Shown here in pieces: positions 9,818 to 19,862 of a stretch of DNA of 64,000 nt (positions are counted from its first letter, which is position 1; the number at the start of each line of letters is the position of its first letter). The stretch is from Streptomyces diacarni (GTDB lineage Bacteria; Actinomycetota; Actinomycetes; Streptomycetales; Streptomycetaceae): positions 186,001 to 250,000 of the forward strand of contig NZ_QOIN01000028.1 of NCBI RefSeq assembly GCF_003323715.1, given 5' to 3'. The notes under the pieces were generated by a model, which searched no databases, was not told the origin of the DNA, and saw only the letters and a program-made list of their open reading frames with translations. The position numbers were made by a program, and so were the translations under genes.

Positions 9818-11071
9818 CTACCCGGGGCCGGCCCGCAGGCGGGCCGTGACGGCGTCCGCCGCCCGCTCCGCCGAGGCGAGGGTGCCCTGGAGCGAGCTGG
9901 TGGCCCGGTGGTCGCCGCACACCACGATGCCGCCGACCACGGGCGGGCGGCGGAAGCGGTGCGGCGCGGTCATGGCGGGCAGCGCGCGGGGCACGGGGTA
10001 GGTGGCCACATGGTCGAGCTCGCCGCTCCCGGTGCCGTACAGCTGTGCGAGGCGGGCGCGGACGCGGCCCTCGTCGGCCACGACGCTCCCCTCCGCGTGG
10101 ACGGAGGTGGTGGCCAGCAGGGTCACCCCCGGCGGCGCGTAGGAGGGGGCGCCGGCGCTGACGGGCACGGTGTTGGTCACCGGCGAGGGGTCGGCGTCCA
10201 CCAGCAGGGTCGCGTCCAGGTCAGGCCCGCCGTCCAGGCGGTGGTAGAAGGTGGTCAGGCCGCGCCAGCGCGCAGGTGCGAGCGCCGGCACCAGGCGGGC
10301 CGCGCTCGCGGCGTCCGCGGCGACGACCACGGCGCGCGCGGTGACAGGACCCTGGTCGGTCACGACCCGCCCCGGGCCGACCTCGCGCACCTCGGTGTGC
10401 AGCCGCACCGTCCCGCCGGGCAGCTGACGGGCGAGCTGCTCGGGGATCTCCTGCATGCCGGCGTCCGGCACTCCCGCCTCGCCGCGCACGAACATGCGCA
10501 GCATCAGATCGGTGAACCGGCTGGAGGTCACCTGCGCGGGGTCGCACGTCAGCCCGGTGAAGAACGGGCGCAGCACCGTCTCGGTGAGCCTGCCGCCCAT
10601 CCCGCGCCGCCGCCACGCCGCCACCGAGGGCACGTCACGGCGGCGCAGCAGCATCCGGGCAGGCAGGTAGGCGACGGCGGCGGCGTGCGCGGCCAGCGCC
10701 GCCTTCGCCAGCGGTGAGCCGATCGGCGCGGCCAGCGCTTCGCGTACCGCGCGCGGGTCACGGCGCGGGTCGCCCAGCTCCACCCGGCGGCCGCCGGTGT
10801 GCACCCGCAGCGCCCTGTCGAACGCGCGAATGTCGAGCCGGCCGACGTCCAGGTGCCGGGCGAGCTGCGGGTAGGCGGTGTTGACCACCTGGAACCCGCG
10901 GTCCAGCAGGAAGCCGTCCACCGCGTCGGTGCGGACCCGCCCGCCCACCCCGTCGCCCGCCTCGAGGACCAGCACGTCCATCCCGCGCGCCCGCAGCCGC
11001 CGCGCCACCGCCAGGCCCGCGAGGCCCGCCCCCACGATCACGACGTCGCTGTGCGCGGGCAGTCCGTTCAC
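9818..11071 (-). CDS. FAD-dependent amine-oxidase-like oxidoreductase
   Basis: A 417-residue protein of the flavin amine oxidase / protoporphyrinogen oxidase / CrtI superfamily. A dinucleotide motif ([17 protein letters not shown], about residues 9-25), the glutamate-containing LEAGDGVGGRVRTD segment, and a C-terminal GDHRATSSLQGTLASAERAA FAD motif are visible. Start: the GTG at 11071, with GGGAG upstream, overlaps the stop of the DUF3140 gene (GTGA). The substrate is unknown. Because it lies beside crtY it may act on carotenoids, but its upstream coupling is to DUF3140/DUF2945, so a separate stress role is equally possible. Confidence 0.82.
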   Translation of the reverse strand: MNGLPAHSDVVIVGAGLAGLAVARRLRARGMDVLVLEAGDGVGGRVRTDAVDGFLLDRGFQVVNTAYPQLARHLDVGRLDIRAFDRALRVHTGGRRVELGDPRRDPRAVREALAAPIGSPLAKAALAAHAAAVAYLPARMLLRRRDVPSVAAWRRRGMGGRLTETVLRPFFTGLTCDPAQVTSSRFTDLMLRMFVRGEAGVPDAGMQEIPEQLARQLPGGTVRLHTEVREVGPGRVVTDQGPVTARAVVVAADAASAARLVPALAPARWRGLTTFYHRLDGGPDLDATLLVDADPSPVTNTVPVSAGAPSYAPPGVTLLATTSVHAEGSVVADEGRVRARLAQLYGTGSGELDHVATYPVPRALPAMTAPHRFRRPPVVGGIVVCGDHRATSSLQGTLASAERAADAVTARLRAGPG

Positions 11072-11415
11072 CCGGTGCTCCCGCCGTCGCCGCACGGGTC
11101 GTGGCCCCAGTTCATCAGCGAGTAGCGCCACGGGGACTCGCGCACGTCCCCCGAGGGGCGCTGGGCGAGGTGACGGCGGACGTAGCCGACCACCTTGCGC
11201 ATGTGGGCCACGTCGTCGTCGGTCAGCTCGCCCTTCTTCTTGCGCTGCAACTCGACGATGTACCGCCCCGAGGCGTGCCCGGTGCTCTCGCCGCTCCCGT
11301 CCTTCTGCCCCACCTGGCGGGACTCCTCGCGCTCCAGCCAGCGCTCCAGTTGGGCGGGGGTCATGTTCACGGCCTCGCCGAACTCAGCGATCACCGTGTC
11401 GTCCGCGACGGCCAC
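11068..11415 (-). CDS. DUF3140 family protein
   Basis: A 115-residue hydrophilic protein that I recognise as DUF3140: a helical start (VIAEFGEAVNMTPAQLERWL), a GHASGRYIVELQRKKK segment, a DVAHMRKVVGYVRRHLAQR helix and a C-terminal WRYSLMNWGHDP. The family is small and of unknown function; its strongly charged helices suggest nucleic-acid or protein binding. It overlaps the downstream oxidoreductase by 4 bp and follows the DUF2945 gene by 2 bp, so the three are almost certainly one transcript. Confidence 0.85.
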   Translation of the reverse strand: MAVADDTVIAEFGEAVNMTPAQLERWLEREESRQVGQKDGSGESTGHASGRYIVELQRKKKGELTDDDVAHMRKVVGYVRRHLAQRPSGDVRESPWRYSLMNWGHDPCGDGGSTG

Positions 11416-11417
11416 GC

Positions 11418-11642
11418 CTAGTCACCGTCCCTCTTCCGCAGCGAGCGGGGCTTGTGCACGGCCCGCCGGCCGGACTTCTCGCTCTCCACCTCGTACTGCG
11501 GCTCCTCGGGTGAGGCGTCCACCGTGCGCCCCGCCGCGCGCTTCCGCCCGGTGATCTTCTTCTTCACCGTTCCGACCGCGCGGCTCCCGTGGCTCGCCCA
11601 GGACACCCGGTCGCCCTCGCGTACCTTCCGGTCCTCGCCCAC
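11418..11642 (-). CDS. DUF2945 (TUDOR-like) small protein
   Basis: A 74-residue basic protein matching the DUF2945 / 'hypervirulence-associated TUDOR' family: an SH3-like start ([20 protein letters not shown]) followed by Lys/Arg-rich sequence and a [19 protein letters not shown] end. Function is unknown; these proteins often sit beside DUF3140 genes in actinobacteria. It is the first gene of the DUF2945-DUF3140-oxidoreductase unit and diverges from the LuxR regulator across 262 bp. Confidence 0.85.
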   Translation of the reverse strand: MGEDRKVREGDRVSWASHGSRAVGTVKKKITGRKRAAGRTVDASPEEPQYEVESEKSGRRAVHKPRSLRKRDGD

Positions 11643-11904
11643 ACCGGCCTCCCGCCTGCGCGCCGTCCTGTCACCGTCTCGATCCGGGAGTTACCACCGC
11701 GAACAGGGTGAAACGTGCGCTTCGTGGTGCGGGGGACGGCCGGGCGGAGCGGGAGGTCACCCGGTGCGCGCAGGCCCGTGGGGCTTGTTGTCGGCGGGCA
11801 ACACACGGAGGATGCTGACCGCCGATCCCTGTCCGAATCCTGAACGCCCACGCGGTCCGCGCGTTTCGTCGCTTTGGACCGATCGTGGCGGTGGAGGTGG
11901 CCCC

Positions 11905-14868
11905 GTGCCGTACGCGGTTCTCAGATCCCCGCAGACCTCCCGCTTCGTCGGCCGCGGGGACGAACTCGGCGCCCTGCGCGAGGCGCTCGCCACCGCACCC
12001 TCCGTGGCCTTCGTCGAGGGCGAGGCCGGGATCGGCAAGACCCGGCTCATCCACGAGGCGCTCCGCGAGGCCGCCGGACGCCCCGGTGCCCCGCGACGCC
12101 GGGTACTGGCGGGCAGCTGCCTGCCACTGCGCGAACCGTTCCCCTACGGCCCGGTCGTCGACCTGCTGCGCGGACTGGGCGAGGACCTGCCCTCCCGGCT
12201 GAACCCCGTCTGCGGCGCCCTGCGCGCCTACATGCCCGAGCTGGCCGCCGTCCTGCCGCCCGCGCCCGACCCGCCGGCCGACCACCGGGCCACCCAGCAC
12301 CGGCTCTTCCGCGCCGTACGCGCGCTGCTGGAGGCGCTCGGCCACACCGTGGTCGTGGTGGAGGACGTGCACTGGGCGGACGACGGGACGCGCGACCTGC
12401 TGCGGTTCCTCGTCGACGCCCCGCCGCCGGGGCTGTCGCTGGTGCTCAGCTACCGGCGCGAGGACCTGCCCGCCGGCGGGCTGCCGTTGGGCCGGGCGCA
12501 CCGCTGTCCGCCCGGCACCACCGAGATCCGCGTCCCACTGCACCCGCTGGACCCGGCGGCCGTGTCCGCGCTGGCGGCCGCCATGACCGGCGACCGCCCC
12601 CCGACCGAGGAACTGGCGGCCGAACTGCACCGCACCACGGCCGGCATCCCCTTCGTGCTGGAGGAGACGGTGCGGGTGCTCTCGGCCGGCGCCCGCGGCG
12701 GGCAGCGTCTCGACTGGGACGGGCTCGCGCACATGCGGGTCCCCGCGCTCCTCCTGGAGGCGACGGCGGACCGCATGGCGCAGCTGCCGACCGCCGCCGC
12801 CGACGCGGTGCGCGCCGCTGCGGTGGTACGCGTACCGGCCGAGGAAGACCTCATCGCGGACGTGATGGCCGCCTTCGGGCCGCAGCCGCGTACCGGCGAG
12901 CGCGCCCCCGCCGCGGGCGCCGCCCTCCGCGAGGCCCTGCAAGCGGGCATGCTCCACGAGGAGGACGGGGGACGGTACGGCTTCCGGCACACCCTCGCCC
13001 AGCAGGCGGTCTACTCCACGCTGCCGGGCCCCGACCGCCACCTGCTGCACAGGCAGGCGCTGACCGCGCTGGCCCGCAGGGACCCGCAGCCGCTCGTGCG
13101 GCTGGCCTACCACGCCCGGCTGTGCGGCGACTGGAGCGCCTGGTACCGGTACTGCGAGCAGGCCGTGGACGCCGCGCACGCGATGGGCGACACCGCGCTC
13201 GTGGTGGAGCTGCTGGAGGAACTGCTGTGCGATGACCGGCTGCCGACGCGGGAGCGCGGCCGGCTCGCCGCCCGGCTCAGCACCGAGGCCGCCGTCGGGC
13301 TCGCCCACCGCCGTGCCACCGGACTGCTGCGCCGCGTCCTGCGCGACGCAGGCCTGCCCGAGGGGCTGCGCGGCGAGATCCGGCTCAACCTCGGACTGCT
13401 GCTCAACAACCAGGCGGGCCGCTACCAGGAAGGGCGCGCCGACACCGCCACAGCAGTCGCCGAGCTGCGCGAGCGGCCCGCCCTCGCCGCCCGCGGCATG
13501 GCCGCACTGGCCATGCCCAGCTGGGGAGACGAGCCGCTCCACGTCCACCAGCGGTGGATCGAGCGGGCCGAGGAACTGGTCGCCGCCCGCACCGACGGCG
13601 CGCTGCGCATCGCCGTGCGCGGCAACCACCTCTCCCTGCGGCTGTCCACAGGATCGCCCACCGCGTGGGAGCAGGCCGAGGCGCTGCTGGGCCAGTGCAG
13701 GACCGTCGCCGAGCGCCGCGAAGTCGCCCGCGCCTGCGGCAACATCGCGGACGCGGCCACCTGCCTGGGCCACTACGAGGCCGCCCGCCGCTACCGGCTG
13801 GAGGGCCGCCGGCTCGCCGCCGAGTGCGGAGCCCCGTACCTGGAGAGCATCGTCGAGGGCACCGCGCTGCGCCTGGCCTGGTACACCGGCCACTGGGACG
13901 GGCTCGCCGAGCGGGCCCGCAACGCGCTGGGACTCGTCGGCGGGGTCTCCGGTATCGCCGCCGACGCCCATCTGGTGCTGGGGCTGCTGGCGTCGGCGCG
14001 CGGCGAGTGGGAGGAGGCCGAGGCCAGGCTGCGGGACGCGGGCCCGGCCGATCCCGCCAACGCGCCGGCCACCATACTGGCCGCCGCCTCGGCAGGCCTG
14101 GCCAGACTGCGGCTGGCGTGCGGTGACGCGGAGGCCGGCTGCGCCGAGGCACTGCGCGCGGTGGCGCGCATCCGCAAGAAGGGCATCTGGACGTGGGCGG
14201 CCGACCTGACGCCGATGGCGGTCGCCGCGCTCGTGCGCCGGGCGCGGCACGCGGAGGCGGCGGCGCTGACCGTGGAGTTCGGCGAGCGGCTCGCCGGGCG
14301 CGACGCTCCGCTGGCCGCCGCGGCGCACCGGGCCTGCCAGGGCATCCTCGCCACCGCACAAGGGCATCCCCAGGACGCCGTCGACGCGTTCACCGAGGCA
14401 CGCGCCGCCTACGCCGCCCTGCCGCAGCCCTACTCCGCCGCCCGTACGGGAGAGGCCGCGGCGCGCAACCTGCTGGCCGCGGGCGAGGGTTCCGGCAGCG
14501 GCGCGCTGGCTCAGGCGGCAGCGGAGTTCGAGGCGCTCGGCGCGATCCGGGACGCCGCGCGCTGCCGCCGCGCCCTGCGCCAGAGCGGGCGGGTGGTGCC
14601 CTCGCGGCGGGGACGGCGCGGCTACGGGGGCGCACTCTCCCCGCGGGAGGCGGAGGTGGCGCGGCTGGTCGCGCTCGGCCGCACCAACCGCGAGATCGCC
14701 GAGGTGCTGTTCCTGTCCCCGCGCACCGTCGAGCAGCACGTGGCGCGGGTGCTGCGCAAGCTGAACGTGGCCTCGCGCGCGCAGGTGGCGACGGAGCGCC
14801 CGGCCTGCGAGGAGCCGCCGGAGGGCGCCGCGCGCGGCGGAGAGGGAGGAGGCGCCGCGCACCGCTGA
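11905..14868 (+). CDS. Large ATP-binding LuxR (LAL) regulator
   Basis: A 987-residue transcription regulator. The N-terminus has a STAND-type ATPase with Walker A GEAGIGKT at about residues 39-46 and a Walker B region [12 protein letters not shown] near 149-160. The middle is a long helical, TPR-like array. The C-terminus (about 912-965) is a LuxR/GerE helix-turn-helix ([20 protein letters not shown]). The frame is open further upstream, but the GTG at 11905 has an excellent GGAGGTGG at 11893-11900 and puts the ATPase at the usual place. LALs typically activate nearby biosynthetic genes on sensing a ligand; whether this one controls the carotenoid cluster or the adjacent oxidoreductase unit is not shown. 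Confidence 0.9.
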   Translation: MPYAVLRSPQTSRFVGRGDELGALREALATAPSVAFVEGEAGIGKTRLIHEALREAAGRPGAPRRRVLAGSCLPLREPFPYGPVVDLLRGLGEDLPSRLNPVCGALRAYMPELAAVLPPAPDPPADHRATQHRLFRAVRALLEALGHTVVVVEDVHWADDGTRDLLRFLVDAPPPGLSLVLSYRREDLPAGGLPLGRAHRCPPGTTEIRVPLHPLDPAAVSALAAAMTGDRPPTEELAAELHRTTAGIPFVLEETVRVLSAGARGGQRLDWDGLAHMRVPALLLEATADRMAQLPTAAADAVRAAAVVRVPAEEDLIADVMAAFGPQPRTGERAPAAGAALREALQAGMLHEEDGGRYGFRHTLAQQAVYSTLPGPDRHLLHRQALTALARRDPQPLVRLAYHARLCGDWSAWYRYCEQAVDAAHAMGDTALVVELLEELLCDDRLPTRERGRLAARLSTEAAVGLAHRRATGLLRRVLRDAGLPEGLRGEIRLNLGLLLNNQAGRYQEGRADTATAVAELRERPALAARGMAALAMPSWGDEPLHVHQRWIERAEELVAARTDGALRIAVRGNHLSLRLSTGSPTAWEQAEALLGQCRTVAERREVARACGNIADAATCLGHYEAARRYRLEGRRLAAECGAPYLESIVEGTALRLAWYTGHWDGLAERARNALGLVGGVSGIAADAHLVLGLLASARGEWEEAEARLRDAGPADPANAPATILAAASAGLARLRLACGDAEAGCAEALRAVARIRKKGIWTWAADLTPMAVAALVRRARHAEAAALTVEFGERLAGRDAPLAAAAHRACQGILATAQGHPQDAVDAFTEARAAYAALPQPYSAARTGEAAARNLLAAGEGSGSGALAQAAAEFEALGAIRDAARCRRALRQSGRVVPSRRGRRGYGGALSPREAEVARLVALGRTNREIAEVLFLSPRTVEQHVARVLRKLNVASRAQVATERPACEEPPEGAARGGEGGGAAHR

Positions 14869-15038
14869 GCGGTGCCGTGGCCTGAAAGCGCCGTTCCGCG
14901 GCGTGCGTTCACCGCGCGAATACGTACCCCTACCTATGACGTTCCGGATTGTTCTGCTCCGGTGGCGGCCGGAGGGTGTGGGCCAGACGGACGGGCGCTC
15001 CCCGCCCGTCCCGACCCCCACGACGAGGAGCAGCATCC

Positions 15039-16259
15039 ATGGGTACTCGTACGCGCAGCAGACGCCTCACAGCCCTGGGCATCGGCGCGCTGACCGCGAC
15101 GGCGCTGGGGCTGAGCGGAGCCGCCACCGCCGGCGCGTCCACCCCCGACGCGCAGCAGGGCACCATCCGCGGCGCCTCCGCGCCCGGCGCGATATCCGGC
15201 CAGTACATCGTGGCGCTCGACGGCCAGGCCTCGGTGTCCGCCACCGCGCACACCCAGGCCCGCGCCACCGCCGAACGGCTCACCGACGCCTACGGCGGCA
15301 AGGTCGGCCAGGTGTACTCGGCGGCCTTCCGCGGGTTCTCCTTCCGCGCCACCGAGGCACAGGCCGAGAAGCTCGCGGCGGCGCCGGGCGTCAAGTACGT
15401 GGAGGCCGACGGCAGGGCGCACACCACCGGGACACAGCCCAGCCCGCCCTCCTGGGGCATCGACCGGGTCGACGGCGCACTCGACAACTCCTACAGCTAC
15501 CCGAACGACGGCTCGGGCGTGACCGCCTACATCGTCGACACCGGCATCGACATGACGCACACGGAGTTCGGCGGCCGGGCGAGCAGCGGCTACGACTTCA
15601 TCGACAACGACAGCGACGCCAGCGACTGCCAGGGCCACGGCACCCACGTCGCCGGCACGGTCGGCAGCCGCTCCTACGGCGTGGCCAAGAACGTCGACCT
15701 GGTCGCGGTGCGGGTGCTCAACTGCCAGGGCTCGGGCCAGTGGTCGCAGGTCATCGGCGGCATCGACTGGGTGGCGCGGAACCACAGCGGCCCCTCCGTC
15801 GCCAACATGAGCCTGGGCGGCGGCGCCAGCTCGTCCGTGGACAACGCCGTCCAGGGCGCCATCGACAGCGGCGTCACCTTCGCCGTGGCAGCGGGCAACG
15901 ACTCCAGCAACGCCTGCAACACCAGCCCGGCGCGGGTGCCGGCGGCCATCACGCTCGGCTCGACCGACCGCGGCGACGGCAGGTCGTACTTCTCCAACTA
16001 CGGCCGCTGCCTCGACCTGTTCGCGCCGGGCGGCAGCATCACCTCCACCCGCAACGGCGGCGGTTCCACCACCATGAGCGGAACCTCCATGGCCACCCCG
16101 CACGCCGCGGGCGCCGCGGCGCTCTACCTGTCCGCGCACCAGAGCGCCTCGCCGGGCCAGGTGCGGGACGCCCTCGTCGGCAACGCGCAGACCGGCGTGG
16201 TCGGCAACCCCGGATCCGGCTCTCCCAACGCCCTGCTGAACGTCAGCCGCCTGGGCTGA
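15039..16259 (+). CDS. Secreted S8 subtilisin-type protease
   Basis: A 406-residue preproenzyme. Residues 1-33 are a signal peptide (Arg-rich start, ALGIGALTATALGLSGA core, Ala-rich cleavage region). Residues about 45-125 are an I9 inhibitor/prodomain (GQYIVALDGQ). The subtilisin domain carries the catalytic triad: Asp in IVDTGID near residue 168, His in GHGTHVAG near 200, Ser in GTSMATPHAAG near 350. This is the proteinase K-like group, expected to be extracellular. GAGGAG at 15025-15030 fixes the ATG. It is monocistronic, followed by a hairpin terminator. Confidence 0.93.
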   Translation: MGTRTRSRRLTALGIGALTATALGLSGAATAGASTPDAQQGTIRGASAPGAISGQYIVALDGQASVSATAHTQARATAERLTDAYGGKVGQVYSAAFRGFSFRATEAQAEKLAAAPGVKYVEADGRAHTTGTQPSPPSWGIDRVDGALDNSYSYPNDGSGVTAYIVDTGIDMTHTEFGGRASSGYDFIDNDSDASDCQGHGTHVAGTVGSRSYGVAKNVDLVAVRVLNCQGSGQWSQVIGGIDWVARNHSGPSVANMSLGGGASSSVDNAVQGAIDSGVTFAVAAGNDSSNACNTSPARVPAAITLGSTDRGDGRSYFSNYGRCLDLFAPGGSITSTRNGGGSTTMSGTSMATPHAAGAAALYLSAHQSASPGQVRDALVGNAQTGVVGNPGSGSPNALLNVSRLG

Positions 16260-16289
16260 CCCCTCCTCCCTCCGCCCGCCCCAGACGCC

Positions 16290-16324
16290 GGCCCGTGTCA
16301 CCGTCCCCACCGGTGCCACGGGCC
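16290..16324 (+). terminator. Terminator hairpin after the S8 protease
   Basis: GGCCCGTG at 16290-16297 pairs with CACGGGCC at 16317-16324, and an inner CACCG pairs with CGGTG, leaving a single mismatch and a short loop. It begins 31 bp after the protease stop. No T-tract follows, as is common in Streptomyces. Confidence 0.65.
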
Positions 16325-16459
16325 GGCCCCGCGTCGGGCCGACACCCGGGTAACCCCTGTGTACCCCATGTATCCCGTATCCCGGAAGTCTTGTTCCGCA
16401 CCGTGAGCTCCTCTAGGGTCGTGGCCTTCCTGGAGCAAGATCAGCCGAAGGGGTGTGCG

Positions 16460-18133
16460 GTGGCGGACGAGGCGATACCGGAACGGCGGACGGCGACGGA
16501 CCGTGACCCGGACGCGAACGACGGACGGGACCGGGGCGCGGGCGACGAACACGCCCCGGGCGGGGGCGGCGAGCACGCCCCCGGCGCGGGTGGCGAGGCG
16601 GGCCGGGGCCCCGGCGCGGCTGAGCCGGAAACCCGGACGGGCCGGACGGGCCGGGGAGAGCATCCCGAGGGAAGGCGGGACGACCTCGCCCGCCGCAGGT
16701 TCCTCGCCGGCGCGGGGGCGACCGGCGCCGCGGGCCTGTTCGCCGGTGCGCCGGCGGCTCCGGCCCACGCCCGGGACCGCGACACGGAGGCCGGAGGCAA
16801 GAAGCTCGGCCCCAAGGCCTTCGACGCGGACACGCTGCTGCTCGTACCGGACCGGGTGCTGCTGCCCAAAGGCGTCGTCAAGGACCACGCGGTGCTTGTC
16901 AAGAAGGGCGTCTTCCGTGAGATCGGCCCCGCGGACGAGCTCACCGCCAAACACCCCCACCTCGACCCCGTCCGCCTCGGAGGCCACCTGCTCATGCCCG
17001 GGTTCGTGGACGCCCACCACCATCTGACACAGAGCTTCGGCAAGGCACAGGCGTTCGGGCAGCCGTCCGAGATCTTCAAGACCGTCTGGGAGCCGCTGGA
17101 GCACGCGCTGGACGAGGAGAGCGCCTACCTCGCGGCGAAGCTGGCGTCGCTGGAGTCGCTGCGCGGCGGCTTCACCACCGTCGCCGACGCCGGCACCCGC
17201 GCCCCCGTCGACGTGAAGGTGGTGGCCAAGGGCGCCGAAGAGGCCGGCATCCGCTGCGTGCTCAGCAAGGTCGTCTCCGACGGCAAGGGCGGCAAAGAGC
17301 ACCTGGAGCGCTGGGACGGACACGAACTCATCCACCCCTCGCTGGCCATACCGGTGCCCGAGGACGCCACCGCGAAGGTGCTCAAGGCGACGGCGCGGAT
17401 GTGCGAGGAGGCGGGCGCCGTCTTCCAGACCCACGTCAACGAGCACCTGGCCGCCGTCGAACGCTCCCTCAAGTCCGTGGGCCGGCGCCCCCTCGCCCAC
17501 CTCCACCACGTCGGCGCCCTCGGCCCGGCCACGCTCGGCGCGCACGCCACGCTGCTCAGCCCCCACGAGATCAAGCTGCTCGCCGACACGGGCGCCGCGA
17601 TCAGCTACAACCCCGTCGCCAGCGCGTGGAAGGGCAACGCCGTCGCCCAGGCCACGACGATGGCCGCCTGGAACGTGCGGTTCGGCACCGGCACCGACGG
17701 CACCCGAGGCGACGGCTTCCGCATGGTGGACGCAGCCGAAAGCGCCCAGCGCCTCACCTCCGGGCTGGCGACCGGCGACTCCGTCTGCGGCGCCGGGCGG
17801 CTCTGGATCGACCACGCCACCTCCGGCAGCGCCGACGCGGTCGGGCTGAAGAAGAAGACGGGCGAGATCGCCGTCGGCAAGGCCGCCGACTTCCTCCTCG
17901 TCGACCTCGACGTCCCCGAGCTCACCCCCTCCTGGGACCTGGAGTGGGAACTCGTGCGGCTCGCCGGCCGCGACCAGCTCACCGCCGTCGTCGTCGCGGG
18001 CCGCCTGCGCCTGTGGCGCGGCTGGCCCCCGCACTGGGACGGCCCCGCGCTGGTCGAACGCGCGGGAGAGGTCGGACGCGCGGTCGTCCGCCGCGCCGAC
18101 ATCGACCGCGTCGACCCGACACCGGGCGACTGA
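16460..18133 (+). CDS. Tat-exported metal-dependent amidohydrolase
   Basis: A 557-residue amidohydrolase-superfamily enzyme. An unusually long, disordered Gly/Asp/Glu/Arg-rich N-terminus (about 75 residues) precedes a twin-arginine signal (RRRFLAGAGATGAAGLFAGA). The mature part has the first metal-binding motif in GFVDAHHHL near residue 181, later histidines in FQTHVNEHL and HLHHVG, and a conserved Asp in FGTGTDGTRGD. This is the layout of the TIM-barrel amidohydrolase/cytosine deaminase-like group. The substrate is unknown. The start (GTG at 16460 with GAAGGGG upstream) is the least certain point; an earlier GTG in the same frame exists. Confidence 0.85.
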   Translation: MADEAIPERRTATDRDPDANDGRDRGAGDEHAPGGGGEHAPGAGGEAGRGPGAAEPETRTGRTGRGEHPEGRRDDLARRRFLAGAGATGAAGLFAGAPAAPAHARDRDTEAGGKKLGPKAFDADTLLLVPDRVLLPKGVVKDHAVLVKKGVFREIGPADELTAKHPHLDPVRLGGHLLMPGFVDAHHHLTQSFGKAQAFGQPSEIFKTVWEPLEHALDEESAYLAAKLASLESLRGGFTTVADAGTRAPVDVKVVAKGAEEAGIRCVLSKVVSDGKGGKEHLERWDGHELIHPSLAIPVPEDATAKVLKATARMCEEAGAVFQTHVNEHLAAVERSLKSVGRRPLAHLHHVGALGPATLGAHATLLSPHEIKLLADTGAAISYNPVASAWKGNAVAQATTMAAWNVRFGTGTDGTRGDGFRMVDAAESAQRLTSGLATGDSVCGAGRLWIDHATSGSADAVGLKKKTGEIAVGKAADFLLVDLDVPELTPSWDLEWELVRLAGRDQLTAVVVAGRLRLWRGWPPHWDGPALVERAGEVGRAVVRRADIDRVDPTPGD

Positions 18134-18180
18134 GCCGGGAAGGCCGAGCGCGGGGCCCTTTTCGTATGGGCCGAGCAGCA

Positions 18181-18216
18181 GCCGGCCCCCGCCCGTCATA
18201 CACGGCGGGGGCCGGC
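18181..18216. terminator. 13-bp perfect hairpin after the amidohydrolase
   Basis: GCCGGCCCCCGCC at 18181-18193 is perfectly complementary to 18204-18216, with a 10-nt loop. It lies 48 bp after the amidohydrolase stop, in the gap toward the oppositely oriented HxlR gene, and could terminate both. Confidence 0.75.
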
Positions 18217-18390
18217 GAGTGCGCTCCACGGGGCTGCTCGCCGAGGCATACGCCACGCTGCGGAATGCCTCCGCCGGGGGAGAGGCGTCCGCTGTCCTGA
18301 TAGGTCACGCGGTACGACAAACCCGCCGTGCGCTACGAAGCCACCGTGCTGGTCGCGGCCCTCAACGAGTAACTGTGACGCACGTGTTCA

Positions 18391-18762
18391 TCACAGACCC
18401 TGACCCGTCTTCTTCTCCAGCGCACGAGTGGTCGGGCGCTCGCGTCCCCAGGCGGCCAGCGGCTGGAGCGCGTCGTTGAGGCGCATGCCGTCCTCGGTCA
18501 GCGAGTACTCCACCCGAGGCGGCACCTCGTCGTAGGAGACGCGGCGCACCACGCCATCCGCTTCCAGCTCCCGCAGGTGAGAGGCCAGCACCTTCTCGGT
18601 GATCCCCGGAAGCAGTCGGCGCAGCTCCCCGAAGCGACGGCAGGGGTGCTCGTGGAGCGCCCAGAGGACCAGCACCTTCCACTTGCCGCCGATCACCTCC
18701 ATCGCGGTGTCGATCCCGCAGACGTGGCCGTCCGGTGCACCCGGCCGGTTCAGCGTCGTCAT
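18391..18762 (-). CDS. HxlR-family winged-helix regulator
   Basis: A 123-residue regulator with the HxlR signature: CGIDTAMEVIGGKWKVLVLW at about residues 15-34, a recognition segment FGELRRLLPGITEKVLASHL, and the wing motif VPPRVEYSLTEDG. HxlR proteins bind DNA as dimers and usually control a divergent neighbour, often in response to reactive electrophiles or redox signals. It diverges from the NAD(P)-dependent reductase across 97 bp, which makes that gene the likely target. The ATG at 18762 is chosen because the open frame upstream belongs to the reductase's complementary strand. Confidence 0.9.
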   Translation of the reverse strand: MTTLNRPGAPDGHVCGIDTAMEVIGGKWKVLVLWALHEHPCRRFGELRRLLPGITEKVLASHLRELEADGVVRRVSYDEVPPRVEYSLTEDGMRLNDALQPLAAWGRERPTTRALEKKTGQGL

Positions 18763-18859
18763 ACCCCACCCCTTGTGACGTGCTCGCTCACCCCGGGGTA
18801 ACCACCCACTGCCAAGTGCGTACTTGATCACCTCCGGCCCTGCGACCAGCCTAATCGGC

Positions 18860-19741
18860 ATGACACAGAACACTGCTGAGAAGACCCCCGTCACCCTGCT
18901 GGGCCTCGGCGCGATGGGCACCGCGCTGGCCCGCACCTGGCTTGCCGCCGGCCACCCGCTCACCGTCTGGAACCGCACCCCGGCCCGCGCCGCGGCACTG
19001 GCCACCGAGGGGGCGCGGATCGCGGAGAGCGCCGCTGCGGCGGTCGCGGCGAACCACCTGATCATCGTCTGCCTGCTGGACGACGCGTCGGTCGAGGAGG
19101 CGCTGGCCGGTACCGATCTGGCCGGCCGAGACCTGGTCAACCTGACCACCAGCACCCCCGCCCAGGCCCGCGCCCGCGCCGAGTGGGCCCGTCAGCGCGG
19201 CGCCCGCTACCTGGACGGCGGAATCATGGCCGTCCCGCCGATGATCGGCGTCCCGGAAGCCGGCGGCTACGTCTTCTACAGCGGCTCGCCAGAGCTGTTC
19301 GAGCGGCACCGGGAGACCCTGGCCGTCCCGGCCGGCACCACCTACGTCGGTGAGGACGCGAGCTTCGCAGCCCTGCACGACGTGGCCCTGCTCAGCGCCA
19401 TGTACGGGATGTTCGCCGGTGCCGCGCACGCCTTCGCCCTGATCCGCAAGGAGGACATCGACCCCGCGGCGCTCGCCCCGCTGCTCGCCGACTGGCTCGT
19501 CGCGATGGCCCCGGCCGTTCACCAGACCGCCGACCAGCTGCGCAGCGGCGACTACACCAAGGGCGTCGTCTCCACCCTCGCCATGCAGGTGGCCGGCACG
19601 CCGACCTTCCTGAACACCGCCGAGCAGCAAGGGGTCAGCCCCGAACTGCTCACCCCGTACTTCGAGCTGATGCGCCGCCGGCTGGCCGAGGGCAGCGGCG
19701 AGGAGGACCTGACGGGCGTGATCGACCTGCTCGTGCGCTGA
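18860..19741 (+). CDS. NAD(P)-dependent oxidoreductase, imine-reductase-like
   Basis: A 293-residue two-domain dehydrogenase. The Rossmann domain has VTLLGLGAMGTALARTWLAA at about residues 9-28 and TVWNRTPARAAAL, as in 6-phosphogluconate/beta-hydroxyacid dehydrogenases. The helical C-terminal domain (HDVALLSAMYGMFAGAAHAF) resembles the reductive-aminase/imine-reductase group. It would reduce imines or related carbonyls with NADPH. The ATG at 18860 is preferred over 18824 because the extra 12 residues are not family-like. The divergent HxlR gene probably regulates it. Confidence 0.85.
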   Translation: MTQNTAEKTPVTLLGLGAMGTALARTWLAAGHPLTVWNRTPARAAALATEGARIAESAAAAVAANHLIIVCLLDDASVEEALAGTDLAGRDLVNLTTSTPAQARARAEWARQRGARYLDGGIMAVPPMIGVPEAGGYVFYSGSPELFERHRETLAVPAGTTYVGEDASFAALHDVALLSAMYGMFAGAAHAFALIRKEDIDPAALAPLLADWLVAMAPAVHQTADQLRSGDYTKGVVSTLAMQVAGTPTFLNTAEQQGVSPELLTPYFELMRRRLAEGSGEEDLTGVIDLLVR

Positions 19742-19862
19742 CCGGTGTATCGCGGTGCCCGGCATGAGGTCGGCGCCCCCCGGGTCGCGTCGAGGCTCTC
19801 TGTTTTTCACGCGACGGATACCGCACCCTGACCGGTAGTCACCTATCGGCGGAGGGGGAGCC

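Noticed and set aside
14903..16459. N-terminal extension of the amidohydrolase through the S8 protease
   Set aside because: That part is a shadow of the protease in another frame; the protease has the signal peptide and catalytic triad.
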